Positions 62,049 to 64,000 of a stretch of DNA of 64,000 nucleotides are shown one piece after another (the stretch's first letter is position 1; the number at the start of each line of letters is the position of its first letter). Source of the stretch: Psychrilyobacter atlanticus DSM 19335 (lineage in GTDB: Bacteria > Fusobacteriota > Fusobacteriia > Fusobacteriales > Fusobacteriaceae). The translations under genes and the position numbers were made by a program. The notes under the pieces were generated by a model, which was not told where the DNA came from, did not search any database, and saw only the letters and a program-made list of their open reading frames with translations. The stretch is from the NCBI RefSeq assembly GCF_000426625.1, contig NZ_KE384547.1, positions 1,162,986 to 1,226,985 of the forward strand. Direction: 5' to 3'.

Positions 62049-63350
62049 TTAGAATTTACAGTGATATCTTTCCTCCCAATTTTTAATGAGATCTTCCCTA
62101 AAATCAGGGTGAGCAATATCTATCAATGCCCGTCCTCTTTCTTTGATGGTTTTACCTTTAAGTCTAGCAACACCATATTCAGTTACTATATAATCTACGT
62201 CATTTCTAGATGTAGTCACTACAGCACCTTCATCTAAGACTGAGACTATACGGGATACTTTTCCTTTGGCAGCTGTAGAAGGGATAGCAATAATTGATTT
62301 ACCACCTTTACTCATAGTGGCTCCTCTGACAAAGTCCACCTGTCCACCTACACCGCTTATTTGTTTATATCCTATAGATTCTGAACAGACCTGACCAGTT
62401 AGGTCTAGCTGTACACATGAATTAATAGAGACCATATTATCGTTTCTAGCTATTATTACCGGATCATTGACATAATCCACTGGATAAAACTCAACTAAAG
62501 GATTATTATCTACATAATCATAGAGTGCCTTGGTTCCCATTACAAAGGTAACAACCATCTTTCCTTTATGAAAATTTTTAGCTTTATTGTTTATGACACC
62601 AGATTTTACTAGTTCTAAGACACCATCGGAGATCATCTCAGAGTGAATTCCTAAATCTTTCTTATCTTTTAAAAACAATAGAGCTGCATCTGGAATAGCA
62701 CCGATCCCAAGCTGAAGGGTAGAACCATCTTCAACAAGAGATGCACAGTTTTTTCCAATAGCTTTTTCAATTTCTCCTATTTTAGGAGGATTGAGTTCAA
62801 TAAGAGGTTCAGAATGTTCCACAATATAATTTATGTCTGAGATATGGATGAAAGAATCTCCCATGGTTCTCGGCATATGTTTATTTACCTGAGCAATGAC
62901 AAGTTTTGAATTTTCTGCAGCTGATTTGATATAATCAATGGAGATTCCCATACTGCAGTTTCCATGTTCATCGGGAAGACTTGTTTGTATTAAAGCGGCA
63001 TCTACTGGGAGATGACCATCTCTAAATAACTTGGGAACTTCATGAAAATAACATGTAGTAAAATCAGCTCTTCCGTCTTGAACTGCTTTTCTGGTACTAG
63101 CCCCTGCAAATAATGCATTATGAACAAAGTGTTTTTTCATATCATCATTAACATATTGAGCTTTTCCCATTGCAACCATATGGACAATCTCTAAATTTTC
63201 AAATTTTTCTTTATTTTTAACTAAAGCATCTATTAAAATTTTTGGTTCGGCACATGCATGAGCTACTACTACTCTGTTTTTGGAATTTATATTTAAGATT
63301 GCTTCATCTGGAGATACTAGTTTTTCTTTATACAGCTCTTTCCAGTTCAT
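62049..63350 (-). CDS. cat2: 4-Hydroxybutyrate CoA-transferase
   Basis: Transfers CoA from acetyl-CoA or butyryl-CoA to 4-hydroxybutyrate (AbfT/Cat2). The 433-residue sequence has the catalytic glutamate at E238 in GIHSEMISDGV, the same number as in characterised AbfT, the oxyanion-hole glycine run LQLGIGAIPDA, and ISGVGGQVDFVRGA plus the ending AHPDFREDL. AAAGGGAG precedes the ATG. It is placed between the exchanger and the NifU-like gene. Confidence 0.95.
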   Translation of the reverse strand: MNWKELYKEKLVSPDEAILNINSKNRVVVAHACAEPKILIDALVKNKEKFENLEIVHMVAMGKAQYVNDDMKKHFVHNALFAGASTRKAVQDGRADFTTCYFHEVPKLFRDGHLPVDAALIQTSLPDEHGNCSMGISIDYIKSAAENSKLVIAQVNKHMPRTMGDSFIHISDINYIVEHSEPLIELNPPKIGEIEKAIGKNCASLVEDGSTLQLGIGAIPDAALLFLKDKKDLGIHSEMISDGVLELVKSGVINNKAKNFHKGKMVVTFVMGTKALYDYVDNNPLVEFYPVDYVNDPVIIARNDNMVSINSCVQLDLTGQVCSESIGYKQISGVGGQVDFVRGATMSKGGKSIIAIPSTAAKGKVSRIVSVLDEGAVVTTSRNDVDYIVTEYGVARLKGKTIKERGRALIDIAHPDFREDLIKNWEERYHCKF

Positions 63351-63383
63351 CTATTTCACTCCCTTTATTGTATATATAATTTT

Positions 63384-63665
63384 TTAAACATTTTTTTTAG
63401 CTAAAAGTTTTTTAGCCATCTCTATGAGGTCATCTGAAACACCGGTTTCTAAGACAACATCTTTAACTCCTACATCTTCCAAAAGAATTATTTTTTTCAC
63501 AAAATCTGATGTTGTAGAACTAGCGTGGTAACACCCTACACAGCTCCCTAGTAATTTTATTTTTAAAATTTCATCTTGGACTGAAATGATTTCAATGTCA
63601 CCGCCATGCTCTCTTATAGAGGGTCTTACTTTATCTGATATAATTTTTTCTATTCTTTGCAGCAT
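63384..63665 (-). CDS. NifU C-terminal-domain Fe-S protein
   Basis: A 93-residue NifU-like/NfuA-like domain protein with C42-x-x-C45 in LLGSCVGCYHASST, which holds or transfers a [4Fe-4S] cluster. I prefer the ATG at 63665 after AAGGTG; a GTG at 63674 lies inside that signal. It sits directly beside abfD, whose product needs a [4Fe-4S] cluster, so a dedicated assembly role is an attractive inference. General Fe-S maturation is the alternative. It is short of the N-terminal scaffold domain of full NifU. Confidence 0.88.
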   Translation of the reverse strand: MLQRIEKIISDKVRPSIREHGGDIEIISVQDEILKIKLLGSCVGCYHASSTTSDFVKKIILLEDVGVKDVVLETGVSDDLIEMAKKLLAKKNV

Positions 63666-63683
63666 TTTAATCACCTTATTTAG

Positions 63684-63705
63684 AAGAGAGGCCGAAGCCT
63701 CTCTT
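63684..63705. terminator. Hairpin between abfD and the NifU-like gene
   Basis: AAGAGAGGC / GCCTCTCTT with loop CGAA. The T-run is on the plus strand; on the minus strand only TTCT follows, so read-through from abfD is likely. Confidence 0.55.
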
Positions 63706-63738
63706 TTATTATTTTGTTTGGGTGCAACGTCATGTTGC

Positions 63739-64000
63739 TTATTTTTTTATTCCTGTAAGATCTTTAACCAATTGTTTTTTACCTTCAATATTTCCTTGTC
63801 TAGAGATCATAATTCTTTGAGCCTGAGGAGATCCTGCCCCATGCATTGATTCAGTTCTATATCCTACAGCAGATGCTCCTAAAGTAAGGTTTTCAATGAA
63901 TCTAAGTACTTTTTGACGATTTTCTACAGGAACTTTACTGTTTCCGGCAAAGTATTTATTGCAGTATTGACCAATTACAGGATGTTTAAAGTCTATATCT
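63739..64000 (-). CDS. abfD: 4-Hydroxybutyryl-CoA dehydratase, C-terminal part
   Basis: The last 86 residues of the flavin and [4Fe-4S] enzyme that dehydrates 4-hydroxybutyryl-CoA to crotonyl-CoA and also isomerises vinylacetyl-CoA. The fragment contains VIGQYCNKYFAG, RQKVLRFIENLTLGASAVG, YRTESMHGAGSPQAQRIM and ISRQGN, which match AbfD ends closely. The rest lies beyond the window. Its stop overlaps a motif (minus strand AACATGACGTTGCACCC) that also follows the pilin gene. Confidence 0.93.
   Translation of the reverse strand, partial: DIDFKHPVIGQYCNKYFAGNSKVPVENRQKVLRFIENLTLGASAVGYRTESMHGAGSPQAQRIMISRQGNIEGKKQLVKDLTGIKK

Noticed and set aside
1-64000. tRNA, rRNA and insertion sequences
   Set aside because: No tRNA-like cloverleaf, rRNA segment, transposase or terminal inverted repeats with target duplication were recognised on reading.

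Overview
The window is low-GC, densely packed bacterial chromosome. Strong purine-rich ribosome binding sites, Gram-negative envelope genes (an AsmA/DUF748-type protein, outer-membrane barrels) and amino-acid and 4-hydroxybutyrate fermentation together point to an anaerobic member of the Fusobacteriota, perhaps a marine Psychrilyobacter/Propionigenium/Ilyobacter-like organism. That assignment is inference from gene content and style; no rRNA or tRNA gene was seen.

Layout. 1-1624: 3' part of an SLC12-type cation-chloride cotransporter (minus strand). 1866-3455: Cache-GGDEF protein with an amino-acid-sensor signature, behind a large palindrome. 3465-4621: peroxide-stress operon (rubrerythrin, OhrR-type repressor, small zinc-ribbon protein) with a promoter and palindromic operator. 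4687-11309: cyclase-family hydrolase, proC, XRE-cupin regulator, a solitary pilin fused to a jelly-roll-like domain, a DEAD-box helicase, a tandem HD/HD-GYP protein and a small unknown gene. 11321-13640: two nearly identical leucine-dehydrogenase-type genes. 14054-21121: polA-whiA-ribF-scpA-murJ housekeeping run. 21343-26150: AsmA-like protein, a spacer with a micro-ORF, and a K+/H+ antiporter. 26249-34311 (minus): double-Cache/PAS diguanylate cyclase, CitA/DcuS-type two-component system, AEC permease plus HGDH-like 2-hydroxyacid dehydrogenase, and BrnQ. 34503-40277: small winged-helix protein, an 800-base spacer that may hold a structured RNA, then glsA, an AGCS symporter and a GlnK/GlnL-like two-component system. 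40463-45098: PAS-GGDEF protein, DUF2817 hydrolase, and two adjacent radical SAM genes of unknown function. 45330-51969: outer-membrane barrel, CPA2 antiporter and ketopantoate-reductase-like gene opposite a TetR gene, NUDIX hydrolase, DMT permease, sulfurtransferase. 52243-56090: accessory-looking segment with an arsenic operon (arsR-acr3-arsC-like), an outer-membrane-protein remnant and an orphan N6-adenine methyltransferase. 56299-64000 (minus): 4-hydroxybutyrate fermentation cluster.

How it fits together. The right end encodes conversion of succinyl-CoA to crotonyl-CoA: CoA transfer to succinate (Cat1), succinyl-CoA to succinate semialdehyde (SucD), to 4-hydroxybutyrate (4HbD), to 4-hydroxybutyryl-CoA (Cat2/AbfT) and dehydration (AbfD, cut by the window end). 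An AspT-family exchanger and a NifU-like Fe-S protein sit inside the cluster. Elsewhere the genes favour amino-acid use: glutamine uptake and deamidation under a dedicated two-component system, branched-chain amino-acid uptake (BrnQ), leucine-dehydrogenase-type oxidative deamination, and a 2-hydroxyacid dehydrogenase resembling the hydroxyglutarate-pathway enzyme. Cyclic-di-GMP signalling is prominent (three GGDEF proteins, one HD-GYP).

The least explained items are the radical SAM pair, the possible structured RNA before glsA, the AspT exchanger in the 4-hydroxybutyrate cluster, the pilin-adhesin fusion and an arsC-like protein lacking the usual catalytic arginine. All functions are read from sequence by eye; no database search was possible.
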